Below are positions 8,818-18,012 of a DNA stretch of 64,000 nt, piece by piece; the first letter of the stretch is position 1; each line of letters opens with the position of its first letter. The stretch comes from Pedobacter sp. PLR (GTDB taxonomy: Bacteria; Bacteroidota; Bacteroidia; Sphingobacteriales; Sphingobacteriaceae). A model generated the notes under the pieces. That model saw nothing but the letters and a program-made list of their open reading frames with translations, was not told the DNA's origin and searched no databases. Location of the stretch: the NCBI RefSeq assembly GCF_026239675.1, contig NZ_JAPIVQ010000004.1:248001-312000 (forward strand). The letters are read 5' to 3'. The translations under genes were made by a program, and so were the position numbers.

Positions 8818-10179
8818 ATGTGGTACAATAATATTTTGGAAACCATTGGTAATACGCCATTGGTAAAATTGAATAACATTACAAAGGAAATTCCGGCTAC
8901 GGTATTGGCAAAAATTGAAACCACTAACCCCGGTAATTCGATTAAAGACCGTATGGCACTTAAAATGATCGAGGAAGCGGAGAAAAGCGGTAAGCTTAAA
9001 CCTGGTGGAACTATCATAGAAGGAACATCTGGAAATACCGGAATGGGACTGGCTATGGTGGCGATTATTAAGGGCTATAAATGTATTTTCACAACTACAG
9101 ATAAGCAGTCTAAGGAGAAAGTTGATGCTTTGCGTGCTTTTGGTGCGGAAGTTATCGTTTGTCCAACGAACGTAGAACCTGAAGATCCAAGGTCTTATTA
9201 TTCAGTTTCCTCGCGTTTAGAGCGTGAAGTTCCGAATTCATGGAAGCCAAATCAATATGATAACCTTGCCAATTCTCAGGCACATTACGAGCAGACAGGA
9301 CCAGAAATCTGGGCACAAACTGAAGGTAAGATCACGCATTTAGTGGTAGGAGTGGGTACAGGTGGTACAATTTCCGGTACAGGAAGATACTTGAAAGAGC
9401 AGAATCCTGATATTAAAGTATGGGGAATTGATACTTATGGATCTGTGTTTAAGAAATATAAAGAAACAGGAATTTTAGATAAAAATGAGATCTATCCTTA
9501 CATTACTGAGGGGATTGGGGAAGACTTTTTACCAAAGAATGTAGATTTTGACGTCATTGATCTTTTCGAGAAGGTGACGGATAAAGATGCAGCCTTGATG
9601 ACACGTGAAATTGCACGTAAAGAAGGGATATTTGTTGGAAATTCTGCAGGATCAGCTATTGCCGGACTATTGCAGTTGAAAGACAAACTGAAACCTGAAG
9701 ATGTCGTTGTAGTGATCTTCCATGACCATGGAAGTCGTTATATGGGTAAAATGTACAATGAAGATTGGTTGAGAGAACGCGGTTTCCTTAAGGACGAAAA
9801 ACTGACTGCAAGGTCAATTCTTGCTAAGAGAGAGGCTACAGAAATCATTACGATTGATTGTGAGAAGAGTATTCTGGAGGCTATTAACAATATGCACACC
9901 TTAAATATCTCTCAGATTCCGGTTACTCAACAGGGAATGGTAGTAGGTAAGGTTGCCGAAAGTGATATCCTTAAAGCACTTTTAGAGAATCCTTCTTTGA
10001 AATCTGCTCCGGTAAAGGAAATTATGTCCAACACTTTCCCTTTTGTTGATATGAACACTTCAATTGATAAGATTTCAACCCTGATCAATAAAGAAAATTC
10101 TGCGGTATTGGTAGAAGATGAGCAAGGTAAGATTGAAATCATCACGCAGTATGATATCATCAATGCAATTTCAGGATAA
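8818..10179 (+). CDS. Pyridoxal-phosphate cysteine synthase / cystathionine beta-synthase with CBS pair, 453 aa
   Basis: Fold-type II PLP enzyme. The Schiff-base lysine sits in NPGNSIKDRMALKM, the substrate loop in EGTSGNTGMGLA and the phosphate loop in GVGTGGTISGTGRY. Residues from about 335 form two CBS motifs (SQIPVTQQGMVVGKVAESD and the C-terminal repeat), a regulatory adenosine-nucleotide or SAM-binding pair. There is no N-terminal haem domain. The ATG at 8818 (MWYNNILETIGNTPLV) fits family alignments; an upstream TTG at 8803 does not. The sequence does not settle whether it makes cysteine from O-acetylserine or cystathionine from homocysteine. Confidence 0.92.
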   Translation: MWYNNILETIGNTPLVKLNNITKEIPATVLAKIETTNPGNSIKDRMALKMIEEAEKSGKLKPGGTIIEGTSGNTGMGLAMVAIIKGYKCIFTTTDKQSKEKVDALRAFGAEVIVCPTNVEPEDPRSYYSVSSRLEREVPNSWKPNQYDNLANSQAHYEQTGPEIWAQTEGKITHLVVGVGTGGTISGTGRYLKEQNPDIKVWGIDTYGSVFKKYKETGILDKNEIYPYITEGIGEDFLPKNVDFDVIDLFEKVTDKDAALMTREIARKEGIFVGNSAGSAIAGLLQLKDKLKPEDVVVVIFHDHGSRYMGKMYNEDWLRERGFLKDEKLTARSILAKREATEIITIDCEKSILEAINNMHTLNISQIPVTQQGMVVGKVAESDILKALLENPSLKSAPVKEIMSNTFPFVDMNTSIDKISTLINKENSAVLVEDEQGKIEIITQYDIINAISG

Positions 10180-10203
10180 TTCCGGTGATCATAAGATTTT
10201 ACT

Positions 10204-10250
10204 AAGCATAAAAAAAGCTCCCTGAATTTCAGGGAGCTTTTTTTATGCTT
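10204..10250. terminator. Bidirectional terminator between cysteine synthase and murA
   Basis: Nearly perfect 47-bp inverted repeat: AAGCATAAAAAAAGCTCCCTGA and its complement, with A tract and T tract on the two sides. It lies between convergent genes and can end both. Confidence 0.93.
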
Positions 10251-10290
10251 ATTTTTAAGGGCCAATCTTGTTGACCCTATATTTTAAAAC

Positions 10291-11616
10291 CTAGTGACTT
10301 GGTGCCGAAGCATCAATACGTTTAATTTGCGCGCCAAGGGCACGTAGACGTGTATCGATATCCTGGTAGCCACGCTCAATTTGCTCAATATTGAAAATTG
10401 TTGATTTTCCTTCAGCAGATAAAGCAGCGATCAACAGAGATACACCTGCACGGATATCCGGAGAAGTCATGCTGATACCTCTTAGTTTATATTGCTTGTT
10501 GATTCCGTTTACAGTAGCTCTGTGTGGATCACAAAGGATGATTTGCGCACCCATTTCGATCAGTTTATCTACAAAGAACAGACGGCTTTCAAACATTTTC
10601 TGGTGAATCAATACTGATCCTTTAGCCTGAGTAGCAACCACCAATACGATACTCAATAAGTCAGGCGTGAATCCTGGCCATGGAGAATCTGCAATGGTTA
10701 ACATTGATCCATCGATAAATGACTCGATTACATAATGTTTCTGAGAAGGAATGAAAATATCATCACCTCTAAGTTCAAATTTGATACCTAGTTTTCTGAA
10801 AACTTCAGGAATAATACCCAGTTCAGCATAGCATACGTCTTTGATGGTGATTTCTGATTCTGTCATTGCTGCAAGGCCAATGAAAGAGCCGATTTCGATC
10901 ATGTCAGGTAGCATACGGTGTTCTGTGCCACCTAATTTGGTTACGCCTTCAATGGTTAGTAAGTTAGAACCTACACCAGTGATTTTTGCACCCATACGGT
11001 TCAACATTTTACACAGTTGCTGTAAGTAAGGCTCACAGGCAGCGTTGTAAATTGTAGTGATCCCTTTGGCCATTACTGCCGTCATCACAATATTTGCAGT
11101 ACCGGTTACAGAAGCTTCATCCATCAGGATATAAGCACCTTTAAGGGCAGTTGCATCTACGTTAAAGAACTCTTTTTTGGAGTCATATACGAATTTAGCA
11201 CCTAATTTTTCAAAGCCTAAGAAATGCGTATCCAGTCTTCTGCGGCCGATTTTATCGCCACCTGGTTTAGGGATTGCTGCTTTACCAAAACGGGCCAATA
11301 GTGGTCCGACGATCATAATTGATCCTCTTAAACTACCGCCTTTAGCTTTAAATATATCACTTTGGAAGAACTCCAGGTTGATGTTTTTAGCTTCAAAAGT
11401 ATACGTGTCTTTCGACAGGCGTTCTACCGTTACACCAAGGTCTCCTAAAAGTTCGATTAGTTTGTTAACATCTTTAATATCAGGGATATTGCTGATTGTT
11501 ATTTTTTCTTCAGTTAATAAAACTGCTGAGATAATTTGAAGGGCTTCATTCTTTGCTCCCTGAGGTGTGATTTCACCTTTTAACTTTTGTCCACCAATTA
11601 TTTCGAATGCATTCAT
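10291..11616 (-). CDS. murA: UDP-N-acetylglucosamine 1-carboxyvinyltransferase MurA, Asp variant, 441 aa
   Basis: First committed step of peptidoglycan synthesis: transfers enolpyruvate from PEP to UDP-GlcNAc. EPSP-synthase-like double domain of normal length; KNEALQIISA, GGSLRGSIMIVGPLLARFG, EGVTKLGGTEHRMLPDMIEIG and SPWPGFTPDL are recognisable. In the active-site loop, where E. coli has GGC (Cys115), this protein has PGGDKIG: Asp121, codon GAT at 11254-11256. The Cys-to-Asp form is active in Mycobacterium and Chlamydia and cannot be alkylated by fosfomycin, so intrinsic resistance is expected. The DUF4290 gene upstream, 39 bp away, is probably cotranscribed. Confidence 0.97.
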   Translation of the reverse strand: MNAFEIIGGQKLKGEITPQGAKNEALQIISAVLLTEEKITISNIPDIKDVNKLIELLGDLGVTVERLSKDTYTFEAKNINLEFFQSDIFKAKGGSLRGSIMIVGPLLARFGKAAIPKPGGDKIGRRRLDTHFLGFEKLGAKFVYDSKKEFFNVDATALKGAYILMDEASVTGTANIVMTAVMAKGITTIYNAACEPYLQQLCKMLNRMGAKITGVGSNLLTIEGVTKLGGTEHRMLPDMIEIGSFIGLAAMTESEITIKDVCYAELGIIPEVFRKLGIKFELRGDDIFIPSQKHYVIESFIDGSMLTIADSPWPGFTPDLLSIVLVVATQAKGSVLIHQKMFESRLFFVDKLIEMGAQIILCDPHRATVNGINKQYKLRGISMTSPDIRAGVSLLIAALSAEGKSTIFNIEQIERGYQDIDTRLRALGAQIKRIDASAPSH

Positions 11617-11655
11617 GTTGTAATAAGCTTGTATAGTATTGTAAATTGGTAAGAA

Positions 11656-12345
11656 TTAGTGTCTTGGTTTTGGATTGTTATTGTTACGTTGAGGGCGGTT
11701 GCTGTTACTATTACTAGTATTGCTCTGTCTGCCTTTACTGTTGTTGTTTTGTCTGCCGCGGTTGTTGTTGTTCGCAGGTCTGGCTACTACAGGTTTAAAT
11801 TCAACCTTCGCAAGGTTTACATTCTCGTCTAATTGTAGTTGTCCACCCGATAGTTCGCGTAAGTTTTTCAGGATAGTTTCATCAGCTACACTGTCTTTGT
11901 TCCAGGTTACGTAAGCCATTTTCATGAAATTCGCAATACCCTGAACCATGGCAGCTCTGCGCTCCGGATCGTCAACCGCTTTGGCCTTCTCGATCATCGT
12001 TTCTACAGTTTTACCATAATGTTTATAGGTGATTTTTTGCTGAGGATAGCCGATATGTTTCGGTTTCACCAATGCATCTTCCGGTGTAGGCTTAGGATAT
12101 GGACAGTCTACATCGATTTTGTAACCTGAGATAATGTGTAAATGATCCCATAGCTTGTGCTTAAAGTCAGCAACATCACGCAAATGGGGGTTCAAGAATC
12201 CCATAAGATCTATCACCGCCTGAGCGTATTTATTACGTTCTTCAAGGTCGGGTAATTCAATAATGTACTTCACCATGTTCTGTACATTACGGCCGTATTC
12301 GGCGAGGATTAACTCGTTTCTTGTGGTATTATAATCGAAATTCAT
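11656..12345 (-). CDS. DUF4290 family protein with Asn/Arg-rich tail, 229 aa
   Basis: The N-terminal 165 residues (starting MNFDYNTTRNELILAEYGRN) are the conserved DUF4290 region of Bacteroidota; function is unknown. Residues from about 190 are low complexity, rich in Asn, Arg, Ser and Gln, ending NNNNPKPRH, which resembles RNA-binding tails but proves nothing. It lies between the helicase gene and murA on the same strand, a short distance from murA. Confidence 0.88.
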   Translation of the reverse strand: MNFDYNTTRNELILAEYGRNVQNMVKYIIELPDLEERNKYAQAVIDLMGFLNPHLRDVADFKHKLWDHLHIISGYKIDVDCPYPKPTPEDALVKPKHIGYPQQKITYKHYGKTVETMIEKAKAVDDPERRAAMVQGIANFMKMAYVTWNKDSVADETILKNLRELSGGQLQLDENVNLAKVEFKPVVARPANNNNRGRQNNNSKGRQSNTSNSNSNRPQRNNNNPKPRH

Positions 12346-12379
12346 CTGTATAATTATACTTTATTATTTTTATGTGCGA

Positions 12380-12396
12380 CCGGTTTTGCGAACCGG
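12380..12396 (-). other. GC-rich hairpin between helicase and DUF4290 genes
   Basis: CCGGTT and AACCGG with a 5-base loop, followed on the minus strand by an A/T-rich stretch without a clear T tract. Neighbouring GGCCGG and CCCAATCGGG may add pairing. It may be a weak terminator or attenuator. Confidence 0.35.
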
Positions 12397-12558
12397 CCGG
12401 CCCAATCGGGCGTATTAAATCTTCTTGAGTAGGCTAAATCTGCTAAATGCCGTTCGTATCAGGTGATAACGGGATAAAGCCATATTTTGTATAATCGTTA
12501 TTTAAAATTGCAGTAATCAGGGCGTTATAAACTCATTCTGATTCTGTAAAGATATATT

Positions 12559-14865
12559 TTATTTAACAATTCGCAATTTAGCAAATTTTAATAATAACTG
12601 CTTATTACCCAGACCTTGAAAAAATACCGTTGCTTTTACATCAGGCAAGCTACCTTCCAGACTCACAATTTTACCGAAACCGAACTTCTCATGCTCTACT
12701 TCCATTCCATTTTGGAATAGGTTGGCGGCATCAGGAGCGAAACCTGGTGTAGGAATGTGGGCTTTAGGCAGGACAGATGTTTTTGGCCTTGTCGCTGTAG
12801 ATGTACCGGTTGTAGTACCCGAAGCAGCAGGTTTAGGCTTGCTGAAACTATCCCTTTGTTGCGTCCAGCTTCTTCGCTCTGAAGAAAAACTGTCGTCGCC
12901 GGTAACAGGTTTAGCAGATTTTGGTACCTCAATCTCCAGGTAACGTGGATTGATCTCTTCAATAAAGCGACTCGGCTCACAGTTTGTCAAGGTGCCCCAT
13001 CTGTACCTCGACGTGGAGTAGGTAAGGGTAAGTTTCTTTTCTGCACGGGTAACCGCCACATAAAATAACCTGCGCTCTTCTTCAAGATCAGATCTTGAAT
13101 TTAATGACATTTGAGAAGGGAAGAGGTTTTCCTCTAAGCCAACTACAAACACGTTTTTAAATTCCAGACCTTTTGAAGAGTGAATGGTCATTAAAGAAAC
13201 GGTGTCTACATTCTTGTCATTTGATTTATCATCGTTGGTCAGCAAGGCGATATCCTGCATAAATACTTCCAGACTACGGTCTTCAATATCTTCGCGTTCT
13301 CCAAATTCCTTGATCCCGTTTAATAATTCCTGTATATTTTCATGTCTTCCACGACCTTCATCAGTCATATCCGAATGTAATTCTTTTAGAATTCCGGAGT
13401 GTTGTGCAATGTATAATGCCGCTTCATAGGCATCTAGTTTCTTCGCTTCCACGGTGAAACTCTTGATCATCATCGCGAAATCATTCAACTGATTGGCAAT
13501 TCTTCCGGCAATATATTGTTGTGGATTACAAACTACTTCCCACATGGTGACATTGTGTTCGTCTGCAGCAACCAATAATTTTTCTACGGTAGTATCTCCA
13601 AGCCCTCTTTTTGGGTAATTGATCACCCTTTTGATCGCTTCTTCATCACTAGGATTGAAGGTTAAGCGGAAATAAGCGATTAAATCCTTGATCTCTTTAC
13701 GTTGGTAGAAAGATAGTCCGCCATAGATTTTATAAGGAACATTGAGTTTTCTTAAACCTTCCTCCATTGCCCTTGACTGCGCATTGGTACGGTATAAGAT
13801 GGCAAAATCATTGTAGTTATAACCTTTAGAACTGCGTTCCTGAATGATGGCTTCCGCTACAATTTTACCTTCCTCATTGTCCGTAAATGCACGCTGAACC
13901 CTGATCCTGTCGCCAGCCTCATTGTCAGAGAATACATTCTTCTCCAATTGGTTTTTATTGTTGGCGATGATGCTGTTTGCAACTTCTACAATATTCTGGG
14001 TGGAGCGGTAATTCTGCTCTAATTTATAAACTTTCAGATCCGGGTAATCGCGTTCAAAATTCAGGATATTCTGAATGTTTGCACCCCTGAAGGCATAGAT
14101 ACTTTGCGCATCATCACCTACCACACAGATGTTCTGGTAAGCTGCTGCCAGTTTCTTGACAATCGTGTACTGGGAAAAGTTAGTATCCTGGTACTCATCC
14201 ACCATCAGGTATTTAAATTTCTGCTGGTATTTGTTGAGTACATCAGGGTGGTTTTTCAACAATACATTGGTCTTAAACAATAAATCGTCAAAATCCATTG
14301 CTCCTGATTTGAAACAACGTTTGGTATAAGTTTCATAGATCGCACCGATTAAGGGACGTTTATTGCTGATGTCTTCCGCCTGAATTTCTGCATTCTCCAT
14401 GTATTCCGAATAGGAAACCAGGTTATTTTTTGCAGAAGAAATTCTGTTGTAAACGAAATTCGCATTGTAAAGCTTGTCGTCCAGCTGCATCTCGCGTAAG
14501 ATCGCCCTGATCAGACTTTTACTGTCGTCTGTATCATAGATGGTGAAACTGGAAGGATAGCCGATTTTTTCTGCTTCTACCCGTAATATCTTCGCAAATA
14601 CGGAGTGAAAAGTACCCATCCAGATATTTTTTGCTTCAGCGCCAATCACTTTCATGATTCGCTCACGCATATCTTTAGAGGCTTTATTCGTAAAAGTAAG
14701 CACCAGAATATTGAATGGATCAACTCCTTTTTCAATCAGGTGAGCTACTCTATAAGTAATGACACGTGTTTTTCCGGAGCCGGCACCTGCGACAATCATT
14801 GCTGGTCCCTGGGTGTTTTCTACTGCTGCGCGTTGTTGGGGGTTTAATCCTGCTAAATAATCCAA
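12559..14865 (-). CDS. UvrD/PcrA/Rep-type ATP-dependent DNA helicase, 768 aa
   Basis: Superfamily 1 3'-5' helicase. Walker A is AGAGSGKTR at about residues 27-35, Walker B is VDEYQDT, motif III GDDAQSIYAFRGA, motif IV LEQNYRSTQ, and motifs V/VI are VSLMTIHSSKGLEF and RRLFYVAVTRA. The segment around 665-710 is Pro/Ser/Thr-rich and disordered-looking; the end (VEHEKFGFGKIVSLEG) is the short SH3-like PcrA/UvrD tail that contacts RNA polymerase. Acts in excision repair and in removing transcription or recombination blocks. Which of UvrD, PcrA or Rep is the true orthologue is not decided. Confidence 0.95.
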   Translation of the reverse strand: MDYLAGLNPQQRAAVENTQGPAMIVAGAGSGKTRVITYRVAHLIEKGVDPFNILVLTFTNKASKDMRERIMKVIGAEAKNIWMGTFHSVFAKILRVEAEKIGYPSSFTIYDTDDSKSLIRAILREMQLDDKLYNANFVYNRISSAKNNLVSYSEYMENAEIQAEDISNKRPLIGAIYETYTKRCFKSGAMDFDDLLFKTNVLLKNHPDVLNKYQQKFKYLMVDEYQDTNFSQYTIVKKLAAAYQNICVVGDDAQSIYAFRGANIQNILNFERDYPDLKVYKLEQNYRSTQNIVEVANSIIANNKNQLEKNVFSDNEAGDRIRVQRAFTDNEEGKIVAEAIIQERSSKGYNYNDFAILYRTNAQSRAMEEGLRKLNVPYKIYGGLSFYQRKEIKDLIAYFRLTFNPSDEEAIKRVINYPKRGLGDTTVEKLLVAADEHNVTMWEVVCNPQQYIAGRIANQLNDFAMMIKSFTVEAKKLDAYEAALYIAQHSGILKELHSDMTDEGRGRHENIQELLNGIKEFGEREDIEDRSLEVFMQDIALLTNDDKSNDKNVDTVSLMTIHSSKGLEFKNVFVVGLEENLFPSQMSLNSRSDLEEERRLFYVAVTRAEKKLTLTYSTSRYRWGTLTNCEPSRFIEEINPRYLEIEVPKSAKPVTGDDSFSSERRSWTQQRDSFSKPKPAASGTTTGTSTATRPKTSVLPKAHIPTPGFAPDAANLFQNGMEVEHEKFGFGKIVSLEGSLPDVKATVFFQGLGNKQLLLKFAKLRIVK

Positions 14866-14986
14866 AATGCTATCCTGTTCTGCTTTTTAAAGGTATTGTT
14901 TAAACCATGTATTGCTATCGGCTTACCCAAAAGGTACGCCCATCTACATTCGGACAAAAATAAGAAAACTATGTCTCTTATTGGAG

Positions 14987-16591
14987 TTACATCCAATCTT
15001 TTTTGCCCGACTCTACTTTATATAACCAATAGTTTACCATATGATGAATATCGGCATACTTTCCATACTTAAAATGTAAGGTTCCGGCAGCAGTATGCAG
15101 TATCAAATGTCCGATATCTGCTTTCTTATGCCAGAAATATTGTTTGGTTGTAATCTTTTGAATTTTATGGGCCTCCAGGGTTTGGTACTCTATGTCCCAG
15201 ATGCCGCTTTTCTTGATGATGAAATCTTCGGATACATATAACCTATGGTGAGCGTACTCAAAATACAGAGCGGTTCCTACTAAAATGGTGTACGGAATAA
15301 TCAGCCATAAGTAGCGCTGTAAGGAAGGTAGGAGAGCAGCGATGGCAAGAAAAATAAGCCCCGGAATGACGATGCGTAACATCACGGTGAGGAATAAAAA
15401 CCGGTAATTTGGTATAAAAGCAGTTCCCTGAACCGGAAGCCGGTTATAGATCATTTTAAGGATTTCATTTTTTTCCCTTTCGTCACAACCCGGAACTTCT
15501 ATGTCGTGCTTTTTATCGTCTTTATCGGTGTCCGCGGCAGTACTGAAAGCTGCTTGTTTGAATCTTAAATTGATGAGGTTTAGTTTTTTCTGAAAGTAAT
15601 TCTGACTGTAACTGCTGATTTGTACACGGGCAGGTTTCAATAAAGTATGTTTCTTGTCGAACAGACCAGAATGGATGGAAAGGAAGTTTTTTTCTTTCCT
15701 GATTTCAAAGTCGAAATATTTAATGAAAGTTCGGATCAGGTTGGTACCTAATACAATCAGTAAGGCAATGATCAGGAACACACATAAGGAAAGTAAACCC
15801 AGCCCTTTTGTAGAAAGTTGACTGATGGGATTGTGCTCCAGTTTAAAGGCTTCGGTATAGTTTTTTGTCGCCTCAATGATCGCAAAGATAAAACCGGTTA
15901 ATAGCGCAATACTTGCCCCGTAATTGGAAGTTAATCCTATTTTAAAGAGGCTGGAGCTACTTAGTTTGAGTAAAGGGCTGCTGTGCTGTCTGCCTGGGTT
16001 TGTTTGACTGGCAAAGCCTCCGGTTGTATAGTTTTTTTCTGTACTTGCCAGGTCAGTACTTCCATGATCAGTACCTGCATAATCTGCACTTGTAGCCTCA
16101 GCATTTGCAAGATCAGCTTGAAATGTTCTGCTCAACAGTTTTTCCCGAAGTATGGTGGCCGCCTGGTGGTCAATGGCCTTGATGTGCGCTTCCTTTTTAT
16201 CACTTCCTGCGGTATCAATTTCGAGACTGTACACCCCAACGATTCTTTGGATAAGGGATTGGTTTATATTTACCTGTTGGATTTTATCAAGCCTGATGAT
16301 CAGGTTCTCCCTGTTCAGGATGCCCTTCTGAATCACAAACTCTTGCTTTTCCTCATCAAGAAAAAATGTGAATTTAAGGTAGCTCAGATAAGAATATATG
16401 GCAAGAATAATGAGAAAGGCCAGTATTCCTGACAATAGATATCCCGCACTAATACTCTTAGAGCGGACAACGAGCAGTATAATTGGAAAGATCAGGACCC
16501 TGATGCTCCCCTGCAGGTTGCTAAGGAACATAACGACGACACCTACGGCAGATTGCCTTTTTGGCTCAGAGAAATTAGTTTCCATCAGCAT
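14987..16591 (-). CDS. Membrane protein with bacterial PH (bPH2/DUF304) domains, YdbT-like, 534 aa
   Basis: Alternating helix pairs and bPH2 domains: helices at about 15-70, a PH domain (about 75-150), a Ser/Thr/Ala-rich linker (about 160-195), helices (215-280), a second PH domain (290-370), helices (380-425) and a third PH domain (430-525). This is the plan of Bacillus YdbT. It overlaps the YdbS-like gene upstream by 17 bp, and the two are one unit. YdbS/YdbT affect resistance to some bacteriocins in Bacillus; the biochemical role is unknown. The ATG at 16585 (MET) is an alternative start. Confidence 0.85.
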   Translation of the reverse strand: MLMETNFSEPKRQSAVGVVVMFLSNLQGSIRVLIFPIILLVVRSKSISAGYLLSGILAFLIILAIYSYLSYLKFTFFLDEEKQEFVIQKGILNRENLIIRLDKIQQVNINQSLIQRIVGVYSLEIDTAGSDKKEAHIKAIDHQAATILREKLLSRTFQADLANAEATSADYAGTDHGSTDLASTEKNYTTGGFASQTNPGRQHSSPLLKLSSSSLFKIGLTSNYGASIALLTGFIFAIIEATKNYTEAFKLEHNPISQLSTKGLGLLSLCVFLIIALLIVLGTNLIRTFIKYFDFEIRKEKNFLSIHSGLFDKKHTLLKPARVQISSYSQNYFQKKLNLINLRFKQAAFSTAADTDKDDKKHDIEVPGCDEREKNEILKMIYNRLPVQGTAFIPNYRFLFLTVMLRIVIPGLIFLAIAALLPSLQRYLWLIIPYTILVGTALYFEYAHHRLYVSEDFIIKKSGIWDIEYQTLEAHKIQKITTKQYFWHKKADIGHLILHTAAGTLHFKYGKYADIHHMVNYWLYKVESGKKDWM

Positions 16592-17243
16592 CCCGGGTTA
16601 ATTCATTGCTGGCAGGGTTTGTTGGTGTACTCCCTGATTTGTGTTCTTGTGCAGTCCCGGATTTATACTCCTGAGTATTTGCCGGTTTTTGTGCTGTTGT
16701 ATTTTGATTCAGATTTTCATTATCCTTCGATTCCTGCTGACTAACCTGTTTACTCAGTTCCTCTTTAATGGCTCTGGCAAGCTCGATATCCAATCCGGGG
16801 ATCACAATGTTTCCGGAAATTCCACCGGCAGTATAAATATGTAAAGCTGCCAGATTAAACATTCTGGAGAATACACCTTCATTAAGGGTGATGTGCTGAA
16901 TTCTGCTGAATGGAACTACCGAGGTGGTTATCGAAATAATCCCGCTTTTATAAATCAGGTCTTTTTCTCTGATAGCATAGCCTCTTTTTCGGATGCTAAT
17001 TGCATAAAAGACAACCAATAAGATTCCGGTCAGTAGATATCCGCCAATAAAAATATAGGGTTCCGGTCTTGTTGCTTTAAGCAGGGAAAACAGGAGGTAA
17101 GCGGCTAGCCCAAAAATGAGCATAAAAACCGCTATGTTCATCAAAATGACCTTCCAGTACTTCTTGTTCAGCTCATTAAGGGCTACAGTTTCATGTTTTG
17201 GAAGGAGACTGAGGTCTAAATTTTCGTTCGTAAAATCTTGCAT
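16575..17243 (-). CDS. Membrane protein with one bacterial PH domain, YdbS-like, 222 aa
   Basis: Two helices (about 30-80) followed by a bPH2 domain (about 85-165; AIREKDLIYKSGI, FSRIQHITLNEGVFSRMFNLA). The C-terminal 50 residues are Asn/Gln/Thr-rich and look disordered. It is translationally overlapped with the larger PH protein downstream, the usual ydbS-ydbT pairing. Confidence 0.85.
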   Translation of the reverse strand: MQDFTNENLDLSLLPKHETVALNELNKKYWKVILMNIAVFMLIFGLAAYLLFSLLKATRPEPYIFIGGYLLTGILLVVFYAISIRKRGYAIREKDLIYKSGIISITTSVVPFSRIQHITLNEGVFSRMFNLAALHIYTAGGISGNIVIPGLDIELARAIKEELSKQVSQQESKDNENLNQNTTAQKPANTQEYKSGTAQEHKSGSTPTNPASNELTRDADGN

Positions 17244-17344
17244 TTTGTTTTAAAATAGCGTTCGAAACGAAGTTAATAAATTATTCTTATGCCGGGCGTC
17301 AAGGGGTTTTGTGTTTATTTTCATATTTTTATAAAAAATATTTT

Positions 17345-17890
17345 ATGAAGTTAGAAATTGAAGTAGATGTTATAGGTGTTCATTTGACTGATTTTGAGGG
17401 AAAGATAGTAGCACCTGCTTTTATTGATAGTGTGGATGGTGGTGTTAAATTGACATTTCTTGGTATCGATTCCCTGAAAGAATACAAGTCAGAATTGATG
17501 AAGGAAGATGCGGAAGCAGTAGCCGGACCGGAAACAGAAATAAAAGAGAAAGTTAATAAAGGATTGAAAAAAGCGATTTCTGATCACATTAATGTGATGG
17601 AATCCATCAGAGTTTACTCAGAAGCATTATTCACTTTTATATATAGTACTGATGCGCATAGAGAAGATAAGAAATATATCTTCAATGAACTGATCGAAGG
17701 TTTACGCATTGCAGAAAACGATGGTGAGCTGGATACAGCAATTAAAGATACGACTTATGAAATGGGAGAATTTACGATCGGTTATAAAATGGCCTTCAGA
17801 AAGTACTCTTGTGATTTCGTAAACTATGATTTTATTGCGCTTAGAGATCAATTGGTTACTGACCTGATTGGCTTGCAAAAGAGTTTATAA
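17345..17890 (+). CDS. Conserved-looking protein of unknown function, 181 aa
   Basis: I do not recognise the family. It is acidic and soluble, without signal peptide or helices that look like membrane segments. The start is ATG 17345 (MKLEIEVDVIG); an in-frame GTG at 17309 would add 12 unlikely residues. A Glu/Lys-rich helical middle (about 60-90) precedes an alpha-helical C-terminal half. It stands alone, has its own terminator downstream and an A/T-rich upstream region with a TATTTTTA element at 17324-17331. Confidence 0.8.
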   Translation: MKLEIEVDVIGVHLTDFEGKIVAPAFIDSVDGGVKLTFLGIDSLKEYKSELMKEDAEAVAGPETEIKEKVNKGLKKAISDHINVMESIRVYSEALFTFIYSTDAHREDKKYIFNELIEGLRIAENDGELDTAIKDTTYEMGEFTIGYKMAFRKYSCDFVNYDFIALRDQLVTDLIGLQKSL

Positions 17891-17910
17891 GGTTACTCAG
17901 CTTTTACCTA

Positions 17911-17943
17911 ACCCTTATTAATGATATTAATAAGGGTTTTTTT
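17911..17943 (+). terminator. Rho-independent terminator
   Basis: ACCCTTATTAA / TTAATAAGGGT stem with loop, then T7 on the plus strand, 21 bp after the stop of the 181-residue gene. Confidence 0.9.
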
Positions 17944-18012
17944 ATGCGCTTTTCAGCGTAAAATTTTCTAGTTTTATCGACTCAAATTAGAGGCGTTAAA
18001 TAACCATTTGTT

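Noticed and set aside
10260..10278. GGCCAATCTTGTTGACCC near murA, reminiscent of the palindrome
   Set aside because: The half sites are too far apart (spacer of more than 2 bp) and lie at the 3' end of murA.
11699..11914. Plus-strand Leu-rich frame opposite the DUF4290 tail
   Set aside because: Mirror of the Asn/Arg repeat codons of the real gene.
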